DNA of 27,850 bases from a virus. The notes under the pieces are model-generated. The model did not search any database. It was not told the origin of the DNA and worked only from the letters and a program-made list of their open reading frames with translations. A program made the translations under genes and the position numbers. The stretch covers positions 1 through 27,850 of IMG/VR virus record IMGVR_UViG_3300012207_000010, one strand, 5' to 3'. Shown piece by piece: positions 18,694-27,069 of the stretch (position 1 is the first letter of the stretch; the number at the start of each line of letters is the position of its first letter).

Positions 18694-19151
18694 TGGCGCT
18701 TGACGTGTCGGGTATCTCCGATCAGGTGGTGTCACATGCTTCCGCCACCGGACTGTTCGAGACTGTCAACGGTCACGAACCCAAGAACGCCCCCGGGAAC
18801 GGGCTCTCGGCTGCAGTGTGGTTGCAGTCGGTCGAGCCGTTCCCGGGCGGCAGCGGTCTGCAAGCTGTGACGATTGTCCTCACGTACACCATTCGTATCT
18901 ACCTGAACTTTCAGTCCCAGCCTTACGACTCGATTGACCCTGCGCTCCTGCAAGCGGCAGACGCGCTGTTCTCCGCCTACGCGGGAGACTTCACGCTGGG
19001 AGGCAAGGTCCGTGATGTGGACCTGTTCGGAGAGTCGGGGTCGAAGCTCAAGGGCGAGGCGGGGTACCTGGATCAGGACGGAAAGAAGTACCGGGCGTTC
19101 GTAATCAACCTCCCCCTGGTGATCAACGACGTGTGGGCGGAGGTTCCGTGA
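18693..19151 (+). CDS. Tail terminator protein
   Basis: A 152-aa protein from ATG 18693 (TGATG overlap). The alpha/beta pattern is typical of tail terminators: N-terminal helix, AAVWLQSVEPFPGGSGLQAV, TIVLTYTIRIYLNF, DPALLQAADALFSAYAGDF, KVRDVDLFGESGSKLKGEAG, YLDQDGKKYRAFVINLPLVI. These form the ring that caps the tail tube where it meets the head. Position between neck and major tail protein supports the call. The end overlaps a small membrane-protein gene (GTGA). Confidence 0.75.
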   Translation: MALDVSGISDQVVSHASATGLFETVNGHEPKNAPGNGLSAAVWLQSVEPFPGGSGLQAVTIVLTYTIRIYLNFQSQPYDSIDPALLQAADALFSAYAGDFTLGGKVRDVDLFGESGSKLKGEAGYLDQDGKKYRAFVINLPLVINDVWAEVP

Positions 19152-19393
19152 GCATCGTTGGACACTTTCTAGGGTTGGACAGTGCTTCCGGTCCCTGGTA
19201 TCTGTGGTGGTCCGGTTTCGCGGGGGACATCACGCTCATCCTTGGTGGACTCGCCCTGTTGCGTAAGCACAACTGTCACGTGAAGCGCTGCCACCGGCTG
19301 GCTCGTTTCCCGGTATCCGGCAGCGAGTTCTTTGTCTGTTCCAGGCACCATCCGACCGGCGCACCTAGCGCTTCAGACATCCGAGAGGGGTGA
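19148..19393 (+). CDS. Small membrane protein with WYLWWSG and HNCH...CH motifs
   Basis: 81 aa from GTG 19148, overlapping the previous stop. The N-terminal half has PWYLWWSGFAGDITLILGGLA split by one Asp, a single membrane-spanning candidate. The C-terminal half has RKHNCHVKRCHRLARFPVSG, then FFVCSRHHP, with Cys and His spaced as in a metal site. I recall proteins of this layout between tail genes in many actinophages, without a known function. It ends GTGA-overlapped with the major tail protein gene. Confidence 0.7.
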   Translation: MSIVGHFLGLDSASGPWYLWWSGFAGDITLILGGLALLRKHNCHVKRCHRLARFPVSGSEFFVCSRHHPTGAPSASDIREG

Positions 19394-20145
19394 GTCTCAT
19401 TTCCAGGCAAACTGGGTTGGGCGATAATTTCTATATCAGTGGTTTCGACCTTTCCGGGGACGTGAACGCTCTGGGTTCCGTATCCGGGCAGGTGGCCACC
19501 CTAGACGTAACCGCGATCAACAAGTTCGCGCATGAGCGTCTCGGCGGTCTGCGCGATGGGAGCATGGATTTTACGACCGTATTCGACAACGCTGCGGGGG
19601 CTGAGCACCCGGTGCTCTCCGCCCTCCCCCGGACTGACGTGATTGCGAGTTACTTCATCACCCCCAACCTCGGGGGAGCAGCTGCATCGATCAACGCTAA
19701 GCAGATAGACTACGCCCCGACCCGGGCCACCGACGGCATGCTGACGAGCGCCATCAGTGTTCAGGCGAACTCCTTCGGGTTGGAGTGGGGACAGCAGCTC
19801 ACCTCCGGTATCCGCACCGATACGGTTGCTACCAACGGTTCCTCCGTCAACAACGTGTCACCGTCGTCGTTCGGGTTCCAGGCCTACCTGCACGTGTTCT
19901 CTTTCACGGGAACTGACGCGACTGTCAAGATCCAGGACAGTGCGGATAACAGCACCTTCGCTGACCTTGCAGGAGGTGCGTTCGCTCAGGTGACCTCCGG
20001 AACCCCACAGGCGCAGCGGATCGCGGTGGGCGGTACCGCCACGGTTCGCCAGTTCCTCCGCGTGGCCACGGTGACTACGGGCGGATTCACTTCTCTGGCG
20101 TTCGCCGTTTCCTTCACGCGCAACCTCACTGCGGTGAGCTTCTGA
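19390..20145 (+). CDS. Major tail protein (tail tube)
   Basis: A 251-aa protein from GTG 19390. It reads GDNFYISGFDLSGDVNALGS, then LDVTAINKFAHERLGGLRDG, MDFTTVFDNAAGAEHPVLSALPR and QIDYAPTRATDGMLTSAISV, the usual actinophage tail-tube layout. The C-terminal part (about 155-251: FGFQAYLHVFSFTGTDATVK, IQDSADNSTFADLAGG, FLRVATVTTGGFTSL) looks like an added beta-sandwich domain, such as those exposed on tube surfaces. A shorter paralogue without this domain is at 20586. The stop overlaps the next ATG. Confidence 0.85.
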   Translation: MSLISRQTGLGDNFYISGFDLSGDVNALGSVSGQVATLDVTAINKFAHERLGGLRDGSMDFTTVFDNAAGAEHPVLSALPRTDVIASYFITPNLGGAAASINAKQIDYAPTRATDGMLTSAISVQANSFGLEWGQQLTSGIRTDTVATNGSSVNNVSPSSFGFQAYLHVFSFTGTDATVKIQDSADNSTFADLAGGAFAQVTSGTPQAQRIAVGGTATVRQFLRVATVTTGGFTSLAFAVSFTRNLTAVSF

Positions 20146-20582
20146 TGAGTCAGCAACCGTTCCGCATCGAACCGCTCATGCCGGTAGAGAAGTACGTCAC
20201 GTACAGCATTGCGGCTTCCAGGGACACTTCGGTTGTCGCAGCGTGCAAGGACGTCGGATGCCAGGCATGGGCTCATGGGTGGGAGACCTCCGTGGACGAG
20301 TCATCGGAACTGGGCCGCACTCAGGCCGCGTACATCCGCACACGTTCCGGCCGGACCTTCACGGAGCGGCGTACGGGGGAGGGACTTACTGTCTTCCGTT
20401 TCGAGTCGTTTCAACGGTGCTTCGCGGAGCACCGGACCCGGCCGGACATCCTCGCCCGTAGGCACGGCGACTGGCGCGGTAACCCTTCCGGTGGCATCCG
20501 CCACCACACGCGGGCTGTTGACTGGATCGAAGACTTCCGGACCAACCAGGCCGTAATCGACCGAGAGATAGAGAAAGGCTAG
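20145..20582 (+). CDS. Conserved-type actinophage protein between two tail-tube genes (145 aa)
   Basis: ATG 20145 overlaps the major tail stop (TGATG). The protein has CKDVGCQAWAHGW, TSVDESSELGRTQAAYIRTR, SGRTFTERRTGEGLTVFRF, QRCFAEHRTRPDILARRHGD, WRGNPSGGIRHH and VDWIEDFRTNQ. The Cys/His content (CxxxxC and QxCFxxH) suggests a small folded, perhaps metal-bound, domain. I recognise the pattern as common in Streptomyces and related phages but know of no function. Being coupled to the tail-tube gene suggests a role in tail assembly, which is inference. Confidence 0.7.
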   Translation: MSQQPFRIEPLMPVEKYVTYSIAASRDTSVVAACKDVGCQAWAHGWETSVDESSELGRTQAAYIRTRSGRTFTERRTGEGLTVFRFESFQRCFAEHRTRPDILARRHGDWRGNPSGGIRHHTRAVDWIEDFRTNQAVIDREIEKG

Positions 20583-20585
20583 GAC

Positions 20586-21002
20586 ATGTCCAAGACAACC
20601 GGATTGGGTGCGGCCGTAACGGTTGACGACTCCACTCCGACTCCCAGGGTCATCAGCAACGACATCACCAACTTCCAGTTCTCCACTCCGTATGCCGTTC
20701 AGGACATCACCGGTGTGGACAAGTTCGCTCACGAGCGCCTGCTGCTCCTGATCGATTACAGCGTGACGCTCAACGGTGTCTTCAACTCGTCTACGGCCAA
20801 CCAGAGCCATGACGTTTTCAAGACCATTCCGAGCACCCGCGTAAACCGGAACGTGAAGATTCAGCCCATCGCGGGCTCGACCCCGTTCCTGTCCTGTTCC
20901 ACCCTGCTTACCGACTATGCTTTGACCCGGACCAACACGGGTGAGCTCACGTGGTCCGTTCCTGGCGTTTTGGCCGACGGCACGACGCCCGTGTGGAGCT
21001 AG
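20586..21002 (+). CDS. Second tail-tube-like protein (138 aa)
   Basis: ATG 20586 with AAAGG about 8 bases upstream. It is a paralogue of the N-terminal domain of the major tail protein. DITGVDKFAHERLLLLIDYS matches DVTAINKFAHERLGGLRDGS. VFNSSTANQSHDVFKTIPS matches VFDNAAGAEHPVLSALPR. LTDYALTRTNTGELTWSV matches QIDYAPTRATDGMLTSAI. It lacks the C-terminal beta domain. It may be a minor tube protein, a tube-end component or the actual tube subunit, with the longer copy as an ornamented variant. Confidence 0.75.
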   Translation: MSKTTGLGAAVTVDDSTPTPRVISNDITNFQFSTPYAVQDITGVDKFAHERLLLLIDYSVTLNGVFNSSTANQSHDVFKTIPSTRVNRNVKIQPIAGSTPFLSCSTLLTDYALTRTNTGELTWSVPGVLADGTTPVWS

Positions 21003-21036
21003 ATCATCTTCACCCTAAACCGAGAGGCAGACTGAG

Positions 21037-21435
21037 ATGGGATTCACACCCCCGCGTAAGCAGTACCGATTGAAGTTCCAGGACTCCGACTTGGAGGGCC
21101 TGGAAGTCCTCATGAATTCCGCGTCGTTGGGAGACATCATGGCTCTGCAGACGACGGACACTGGGGACACTACCCCCGAGAACCTGGAAAAGCTTCTTTC
21201 CATCCTGGAAAGGGCGATGGTTTCCTGGAATGTGGAGATCGATGGGGAGCCTGTCCCTGCCACGCTCGCGGGATTCGAGAAGATGGACATTTCGTTCGTC
21301 ATGGCCATCATCTCCTCTTGGACAGAGGCTATCTCTGGAGTGGCGCCCCCTTTGCCCGGAAGCTCTCCCTCTGGCGAGACGTACCAGGAGGTGTCGCTCC
21401 CGATGGAACCGTTGTCTCCGAACCAAGGGAGCTAG
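21037..21435 (+). CDS. Tail assembly chaperone, short form (gpG-like)
   Basis: 132 aa from ATG 21037 with GAGAGG upstream. Helical protein (SASLGDIMALQTTD, ENLEKLLSILERAMVSWNVE, KMDISFVMAIISSWTEAISG) in the invariant position just before the tape measure gene. gpG-type chaperones coat the tape measure during tail assembly. After the slippery site the zero frame continues as a low-complexity Pro/Ser tail (PPLPGSSPSGETYQEVSLP) to TAG 21433-21435. Confidence 0.85.
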   Translation: MGFTPPRKQYRLKFQDSDLEGLEVLMNSASLGDIMALQTTDTGDTTPENLEKLLSILERAMVSWNVEIDGEPVPATLAGFEKMDISFVMAIISSWTEAISGVAPPLPGSSPSGETYQEVSLPMEPLSPNQGS

Positions 21436-21569
21436 GCTACGCGAACTTCATCCTGGGAACGTTGGAGAGGTTCGGGGGGTACACCCTTAAGACGCTGTTG
21501 GAAGAGGACGCGGAACTTCTGCAACTGCTGAACATCGAAGCTATGGGACGGCCGGACGAAGGAGGGTAG
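21037..21569 (+). CDS. Tail assembly chaperone, frameshifted long form (gpGT-like, 177 aa)
   Basis: Programmed -1 frameshifting at 21348-21354 would join residues 1-106 of the short form to 71 residues of the overlapping frame. The added part reads ARKLSLWRDVPGGVAPDG, then LGYANFILGTLERFGGYTLK and TLLEEDAELLQLLNIEAM, ending at TAG 21567-21569. The downstream frame has no good start of its own and finishes 4 bases before the tape measure GTG. This is the lambda G/GT arrangement, where the T domain contacts tail-tube protein. Confidence 0.85.
21348..21354 (+). other. -1 ribosomal slippery heptamer
   Basis: CCCTTTG read as C CCT TTG in the zero frame: both P- and A-site codons can re-pair after a one-base slip (to CCC and TTT). 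This is the X-XXY-YYZ pattern with X=C, Y=T, Z=G, placed where the two chaperone frames overlap. Confidence 0.85.
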
Positions 21570-21573
21570 GACT

Positions 21574-23580
21574 GTGGCGAACGTAGTGGAAATCCTTATC
21601 ACTGGGAGGAACACTGCCGGACCGGCAATGAAGTCTGCGGAAGCGGACTCCCAGGGTCTCGGCGGTACGATGAAAGCTCTCGGCAAGGTGTCCGCCGCTG
21701 CCCTGGTGGGCATGGGCATTGAGTCAGTCAAAATGGCCACTGCCTTCCAGTCGTCCACTGTCCGGTTGGCTACGTCTGCGGGTGAGCAGGTAAAGAACCT
21801 TGGGATGATCCGTAAAGGACTACTCGACATGGCTGGCCAGGTCGGGGTATCCGCTACCGACCTGTCCAAGTCTCTCTACTTCATTGAAGCGGCCGGATTC
21901 CATGCGGCGGACGGCCTGACTGTTCTCAAGGCCGCTGCCCAGGGTGCGGCAGCGGAGGGCGCCAATACCACCACGGTGGGCAAGGCCTTGACCGATGTCC
22001 TGGTGGACTATCACCTTAAGGCTTCTGACGCGGCTAACGTCACGTCCCAGTTGATAACCGCCGTAGCGCACGGCAAGACCAACTTGCAGGAGTTCTCCGG
22101 TTCGTTCGCCAGCATCATTCCTGCCGCGTCCGCTGCCGGTATCAGTTTCCAGGATGTCTCCGCCGCACTGTCGGAGATGACTAACCACGGATTCACCGCT
22201 CAGCGTGCCTCCCAGAACCTCTCTCAGGCGCTCCGCTCCCTGCTCAATCCCACGAAGAGCCAACAAAAGGCGTTCGCTGAATTCGGTGTGTCCACCGGGG
22301 AGCTCCGTGGGAAGCTGCAAGGTCCCAACGGCCTTACGGACGCTATGCAGTACCTCTCGGAAGCCGCGTCCAAGGGTGGCAAGGAAGGCACTCCCCAGTT
22401 CGCTGCCGCTCTCAAGCTGCTCATGGGTACCGCTGCCGGGGCGAACGCTGCTCTGGCCACCACGGGCCAGAACTTCAAATCTACGTCCACTACGATCCGG
22501 GCGGTCGGGGGAGCTACAGCCGACGCGAGCGGGAAGGTGCAGGGTTTCGCGGAGGTTCAGAAGACCTTGGGCCAACAGGTGAAACAGCTGAGCGCGGGAT
22601 TCGGTGCGCTGCTCATCGCTCTGGGACAGAAGCTTATCCCCATCCTGACCACCGTGGTTACACTCATAAACAAACACCAGACCGCGTTCCTCATTCTGGC
22701 GGGAACGGTGACCACCCTGGTGACAGGGATCATACTGTACTCAGCTTCGGTCAAGACTGCTGCCATGGTGACCGGCATATGGAACGGTGTGCAGGCGATT
22801 CTCAACGCAGAACTGGACGCTAACCCGATAGGGATCATCATCCTAGCCATTGCGGCCCTGGTCATCGGACTTGTCGAGGCGTACAAGCACAGCAAGACGT
22901 TCCGGGATATCCTTCACGCCATCGGGACCGTAGCGGCCAACGCCTTCAAACAGCTCATGCACTGGGCCGAGGTGGCGTTCGGATGGATTCGGGACCATTG
23001 GCGGTTGTTGCTGGGAATCCTCACCGGACCTATCGGAATCGCGGTGTACGAGATAGCTCACCACTGGCATTCCATCATGTCGGGTGCGCAGTCTGCGGTC
23101 CGGTGGATCGAATCGGTGTGGCGGACCCTTTCCAGCGCACTTGCCAGTCCGTTCGTCAGCGCCTACAACACGATCCGGGGCATCCTGAACTCAATCTTCG
23201 GGGCGGTGTCCAGTACCATCGGGACTGTCTCCTCCATGCTGAGTTCGGTCAGCGGAGCGGCTTCCAGCATCGGTCACGCTCTCGGGTTCGCGCACGGCGG
23301 AACGATCGGGGCCGCTGCCACCGGAGGGACCCGGAGCGGCACCACCCTGGTGGGAGAACACGGACCGGAGCTGGTACACCTTCCCGCCGGGTCGCACGTG
23401 TTCAGCAACCCTGACACCCGCGCCATGATGGCGGGCGGTGGCGGAGGTGGCGGGGGCGGAACCATCACTTTGGAACTGCACTCCGGCGGTTCCCAGTTGG
23501 ATAACGTCCTACTGGAAGTTCTGCGGAAGTCCATCCGCGTGCGCGGAGGAAACGTACAGACAGTCCTAGGGAGGACGTGA
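21574..23580 (+). CDS. Tape measure protein
   Basis: 668 aa from GTG 21574, with AAGGAGGG at 21559-21566. It sets tail length; at about 0.15 nm per residue this predicts a tail near 100 nm. The N-terminal third is helical, with the phage-tail TMP layout (ESVKMATAFQSSTVRLATSA, GVSATDLSKSLYFIEAAGFH, IPAASAAGISFQDVSAALSE). Hydrophobic stretches lie near 369-392 (AFLILAGTVTTLVTGIILYS), 418-436 (GIIILAIAALVIGLVEAY) and 478-495. The C-terminus has the usual AHGGTIGAAATGGTRSGTTL, VGEHGPELVHLPAGSHVF, a run of nine glycines and a final beta segment. No peptidase motif was seen. Confidence 0.93.
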   Translation: MANVVEILITGRNTAGPAMKSAEADSQGLGGTMKALGKVSAAALVGMGIESVKMATAFQSSTVRLATSAGEQVKNLGMIRKGLLDMAGQVGVSATDLSKSLYFIEAAGFHAADGLTVLKAAAQGAAAEGANTTTVGKALTDVLVDYHLKASDAANVTSQLITAVAHGKTNLQEFSGSFASIIPAASAAGISFQDVSAALSEMTNHGFTAQRASQNLSQALRSLLNPTKSQQKAFAEFGVSTGELRGKLQGPNGLTDAMQYLSEAASKGGKEGTPQFAAALKLLMGTAAGANAALATTGQNFKSTSTTIRAVGGATADASGKVQGFAEVQKTLGQQVKQLSAGFGALLIALGQKLIPILTTVVTLINKHQTAFLILAGTVTTLVTGIILYSASVKTAAMVTGIWNGVQAILNAELDANPIGIIILAIAALVIGLVEAYKHSKTFRDILHAIGTVAANAFKQLMHWAEVAFGWIRDHWRLLLGILTGPIGIAVYEIAHHWHSIMSGAQSAVRWIESVWRTLSSALASPFVSAYNTIRGILNSIFGAVSSTIGTVSSMLSSVSGAASSIGHALGFAHGGTIGAAATGGTRSGTTLVGEHGPELVHLPAGSHVFSNPDTRAMMAGGGGGGGGGTITLELHSGGSQLDNVLLEVLRKSIRVRGGNVQTVLGRT

Positions 23581-23586
23581 TCTAAG

Positions 23587-24102
23587 ATGCACCGCTATAA
23601 GATCTACAACGCACCGATGCAGACCACGGCAGCGATTGCCAAGGTCACTACGGGCGTTACGACCAAGACTATGCTTCAGCTCTCTCCCCCGTCGTCGCGT
23701 CAGCTGAAGATTGTCTCCTGGGGATTCAGTTTGGACGCTGCGCCCGCCACCACCGGTACCGGTATGGTCGAGCTGCTCCAGACCGACGTTGCGGCGAGCG
23801 TTACAGCCCACGTGGCGTCCGGAGTCCAGCCGCTCACCCCCGGACTCCCCCCGTCCCTGCTCACCCTGGGAGCTAGCAACACAGGCTTTTCCGCTTCGGT
23901 GGAAGGTGCCACTACGGCCACCCGTACATTCGACGCGGTTCAGATCCCCGGACTGTCCAACGGTGGCGCGGGCATTGAGCCGTACGTGTACCAGTTCATG
24001 CCGGAGGAGTGGTCCTACGTCTCGGCGGGAACGTTCCTGCGTGTCCGGGCCACGTTCAGCGCGGCGGTCAACATGATCACGTGGATCGTTTGGGACGAAT
24101 AA
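23587..24102 (+). CDS. Beta-rich virion protein after the tape measure (171 aa)
   Basis: ATG 23587 follows AGGGAGG (23568-23574) at a long 12-base spacing. It reads MHRYKIYNAPMQTTAAIAKV, then QLKIVSWGFSLDAAPATTGT, MVELLQTDVAASVTAHVASG, AGIEPYVYQFMPEEWSYVSA and FLRVRATFSAAVNMITWIVW. This beta-sandwich pattern is shared in style with the C-terminal domain of the 16343 product. Position suggests a tail-tip or virion surface protein, although relatives elsewhere may decorate heads. No enzymatic motif is seen. Confidence 0.6.
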   Translation: MHRYKIYNAPMQTTAAIAKVTTGVTTKTMLQLSPPSSRQLKIVSWGFSLDAAPATTGTGMVELLQTDVAASVTAHVASGVQPLTPGLPPSLLTLGASNTGFSASVEGATTATRTFDAVQIPGLSNGGAGIEPYVYQFMPEEWSYVSAGTFLRVRATFSAAVNMITWIVWDE

Positions 24103-24105
24103 GAA

Positions 24106-26370
24106 ATGGCCAACCAAGCGGTACGGACAGGGTACGCGCGACAGTTCCCGTCCGGAATGCCGTCATCGGGACCTACGAGCCAGACCGGTACTACCAACGG
24201 TCAGCCTGTACAGGTAGAAATCCTCGTTGACGGCACGTTTATGGACATCACATCGCTGGTTTACTCCCGGTCGCCCGTATCCATCACGTACGGGCAGACC
24301 GATGAATCCTCGGTGGCCAATACGGGTTCCTGCACGTTCCTGATCAATAACCGCGACGGCCGGTTCAGCCCACGAAACCCGCTCTCCCCCCTGTTCGGGA
24401 AGATTGGACGGAACACTCAGTGCAGGGTGTCTGTTCCGGACGGCTTCACACAGAATGTACGGTTCTGGGGTGAGATCACCACGTGGCCCCAGAACTGGGA
24501 TACGACCGGACTGGACGTATGGGTCGAGGTTCAGGCTTCCGGCATCCTCCGCAGACTCAGCCAAGCCGCTGTGGCGCTCCGCTCCACCCTGTATCAGGGC
24601 CTCACCAGCGCGACCCTCCTGTCCGTCAACCCTCCGGTCTCGTACTGGCCGTGTGAGGACTCCGCCGGAGCAACCCAGATAGCGTCCGGCAACGGCGGAC
24701 GCGCCATGCAGATCACAGGGTCCCCTACCCTGGCCGATTACTCAGGTCTCGCCTCTTCCTCCCCGCTCCCGACAATGGGCAACGGGTCGTTCAGCGGTTC
24801 CGTTCCGGTGTACTCCCACACCGGCAGCACCCAGATCAGGTTCGCCCTGTTCATCCCCTCCACCGGTACGCCTGCCAACGACTCGCACGTCATGCACGTC
24901 TACCTGAACGGCACGATCAAACGGGTGGAACTGCACTTCCTCACCGTGTCGGGTGGAGCTTTCTCCCTACAGGCTTACGACGCTTCGGATACCAAGGTAG
25001 GTGACTCGGGCGGTCTGGCGTTCGGAACTACCGGGAACGTCCAGTATTTCGACCTGGAACTCATCGAGACCGGCGGAAACGTCAACTTCTCGATGTTCAC
25101 CTACATCCCCAACGCCCCGACGGGCACCCTTTTCTTCAACGCTCTACTGTCCACCGGCCAGACCACGGGCAACGTGACCCGTATCGTAATGGCTCCCAAC
25201 GGGGACCAGAACGGCATAGCTGTAGGACACATCACGTTGCAGCGTCTGCTTAGCAGTCCGTTTGACGAGCTCAATCAGATCAACGCTTTCACGGGGGAGA
25301 AAGCGGGTAACCGCGCGGTCCGCCTGTTGCAGGATTCCGGGGTGAACGTGGGTATCGTCGGCACCCCGTCCGACTCGGTACCGATGGGCCCGGAACTTCC
25401 CGGGAACGTCACAGACCTCATTGCGGATGCCATCCTGGCCGACGACGGAAGCCTGTACGAGCGCTGGACAGCGTTCGGTCTCGGGGTCCGGATGCGTACC
25501 GGTATGTACAACGTTCCGGTTCAGGCGACCCTCGACTACGCGGCCGGGAACCTCTCGGCAATCCCCATCCCGCTGGACGATGACCGGTTCACCAAGAATG
25601 ACATTACGGTGACCCGGGTCAACGGTTCCTACTCCCGCTCCACCCTGACTTCAGGCGCCCTGTCCATCAATCCGCCCCCGCTCGGCGTGGGCCCGTACAG
25701 CGATTCCCTGACGCTCAATATCCAGAGTGATACCACGCTGGACGACCAGGCAGGGTGGAGACTCCACCGGGGAACGGTGGACCTCCCCCGGTTCCCCTCC
25801 GTTACGGTGGACCTGGCACACCCGTCGTTCAGCCCCGTTACAGCCCCCGGACTGCGCAGCAGTGTCGTCAACCTCCGCCCCGGGGAACGCCTGAACATCG
25901 TCAATCCGCCTATCTGGGTGAGTCCGGATACCCTTGACCTGTTGGTGGTGGGCGGGTCGGAGACGATTGACCAGTTCCAACATATCCTGACGTTTACCTG
26001 CACTCCGTACGCGCCGTTCGTGGTGGCTCTCGCAGACGACGACACGGCGGTGAACGGGGTATTCGCCCGGGCGGACACCGACGGCAGTACCCTGGCTTCG
26101 GACCTGACCCCGACGGGAACGTCTTTCTTCGTCACCACCACCGATCCCAACACGCCTCCCTGGGAAGTCGGTCTGTCCGGGGTCCCCATCATCGGACAGG
26201 TACCGTTCGATATCATGGTCGGGGGAGAGCGGATAACTGTGCGGTTCGATCCCAGTTCAGGGAATCCGCAGCAGTTCGTTGCGGTCGTCCGACACGTCAA
26301 CGGTATCGTCAAGGCACACCGGGCCGGAGAAGACGTCCGGTTGGCCGTCCCCTCCATCGTCGCGCTGTAA
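24106..26370 (+). CDS. Minor tail protein with LamG-like insert
   Basis: A 754-aa tail-tip protein. The N-terminal part (about 30-165: VQVEILVDGTFMDITSLVYS, SITYGQTDESSVANTGSCTF, LINNRDGRFSPRNPLSPLFG, RNTQCRVSV) is the pattern of actinophage minor tail proteins related to distal tail/baseplate components. Around 173-375 lies a laminin-G/concanavalin-like domain opening SVNPPVSYWPCEDSAGA and including FALFIPSTG, VMHVYLNGTIKRVELHF and QYFDLELIETGG. Such domains usually bind glycans. The C-terminal half resumes the tail fold (PFDELNQINAFTGEKAGNRA, ETIDQFQHILTFTC, then a beta domain near 650-754). It probably forms part of the host-contact tip. Confidence 0.78.
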   Translation: MANQAVRTGYARQFPSGMPSSGPTSQTGTTNGQPVQVEILVDGTFMDITSLVYSRSPVSITYGQTDESSVANTGSCTFLINNRDGRFSPRNPLSPLFGKIGRNTQCRVSVPDGFTQNVRFWGEITTWPQNWDTTGLDVWVEVQASGILRRLSQAAVALRSTLYQGLTSATLLSVNPPVSYWPCEDSAGATQIASGNGGRAMQITGSPTLADYSGLASSSPLPTMGNGSFSGSVPVYSHTGSTQIRFALFIPSTGTPANDSHVMHVYLNGTIKRVELHFLTVSGGAFSLQAYDASDTKVGDSGGLAFGTTGNVQYFDLELIETGGNVNFSMFTYIPNAPTGTLFFNALLSTGQTTGNVTRIVMAPNGDQNGIAVGHITLQRLLSSPFDELNQINAFTGEKAGNRAVRLLQDSGVNVGIVGTPSDSVPMGPELPGNVTDLIADAILADDGSLYERWTAFGLGVRMRTGMYNVPVQATLDYAAGNLSAIPIPLDDDRFTKNDITVTRVNGSYSRSTLTSGALSINPPPLGVGPYSDSLTLNIQSDTTLDDQAGWRLHRGTVDLPRFPSVTVDLAHPSFSPVTAPGLRSSVVNLRPGERLNIVNPPIWVSPDTLDLLVVGGSETIDQFQHILTFTCTPYAPFVVALADDDTAVNGVFARADTDGSTLASDLTPTGTSFFVTTTDPNTPPWEVGLSGVPIIGQVPFDIMVGGERITVRFDPSSGNPQQFVAVVRHVNGIVKAHRAGEDVRLAVPSIVAL

Positions 26371-26381
26371 GGAGTAGCAAG

Positions 26382-26894
26382 GTGTCAGGATCTCAGTTCC
26401 CCACGTGGAATGCGGGTCAGCGGATCACAGCTGGAATCCTGCAGACCATGACTCCGATAGTCGCTTTCAAGACTGCGGCAACTTCCCGTGCGAGCACTAC
26501 AATCATGACCACCGACCCCGATCTGTTCATAGACCTGACGGTTAACGGGACGTACCTGCTAGAGGGTTTCATTAACTACACCGGCGGAACTCTAGGCGCT
26601 AGCGACCTGAAACTGGCGGTCAACTACACCGGAACCCAGACGAACGGAGTATGGGGCGGACAGGGAATCACCACGGCCAGCATTACCGCCTTGCAGAGTA
26701 TGTCTACTGTTATTGGGCCTACAGGGGTTGCTTGGGGTACCAACGCCGGGGTGTTCCAAGATTTGACCCTGAACGGATTCTTTCAGACCACCACATCAGG
26801 TGAACTGCAAGTCCAATGGGCCCAGAACACTTCTAACGGCACTTCCACAAACCTCCGGGCCGGATGCTGGATCAAACTAACTCAGGTTGCCTAA
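26382..26894 (+). CDS. Minor tail / short fibre-type protein (170 aa)
   Basis: GTG 26382 with AAGGAG at 26369-26374. It begins SQFPTWNAGQRITAGILQTM, a start common in actinophage tail-tip genes. A beta-rich domain follows: DPDLFIDLTVNGTYLLEGFI, NYTGGTLGASDLKLAVNYTG, GVFQDLTLNGFFQTTTSGEL, QVQWAQNTSNGTST, GCWIKLTQVA. It resembles a C1q/TNF-like or fibre-head beta-sandwich. It is the last gene before the tail-end terminator and probably sits at the tail tip. Confidence 0.65.
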   Translation: MSGSQFPTWNAGQRITAGILQTMTPIVAFKTAATSRASTTIMTTDPDLFIDLTVNGTYLLEGFINYTGGTLGASDLKLAVNYTGTQTNGVWGGQGITTASITALQSMSTVIGPTGVAWGTNAGVFQDLTLNGFFQTTTSGELQVQWAQNTSNGTSTNLRAGCWIKLTQVA

Positions 26895-26912
26895 CCGCTC
26901 TCCGCACCCGCA

Positions 26913-26948
26913 CAAGCGCCTGGTCCGACTCACTGGACCGGGCGCTTG
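26913..26948 (+). terminator. Long hairpin terminator closing the tail module
   Basis: A 14-bp stem, 26913-26926 with 26935-26948, with one G-U pair and an 8-base loop, 19 bases after the last tail stop. No T-run follows. Confidence 0.75.
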
Positions 26949-27069
26949 CGTACTTACGGTACTCATCTCCGACCGAAACGTACTCAGTTCGTATGGATAA
27001 GGTAGACACGGAGCGTTAGTATGGTGTACCGGACCCAAAACCTTCACCGGACCAACCTAGGCAGGAAAC
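26949..27069 (+). other. Leader region of the endolysin gene
   Basis: 121 bases without a gene. It includes paired CGGTACTCA and CGTACTCAG segments (26957-26965 and 26979-26987). Two possible -10 hexamers are TAGACA at 27003-27008 and TAGTAT at 27017-27022, neither with a convincing -35. ACCGGACC recurs at 27028-27035 and 27047-27054. A new promoter for lysis genes is expected here because a terminator precedes it, but I cannot fix its position. Confidence 0.35.

Noticed and set aside
27003-27022. Specific endolysin promoter at TAGACA or TAGTAT
   Set aside because: Neither hexamer has a credible -35 at 16-18 bases, so I describe the region without choosing one.
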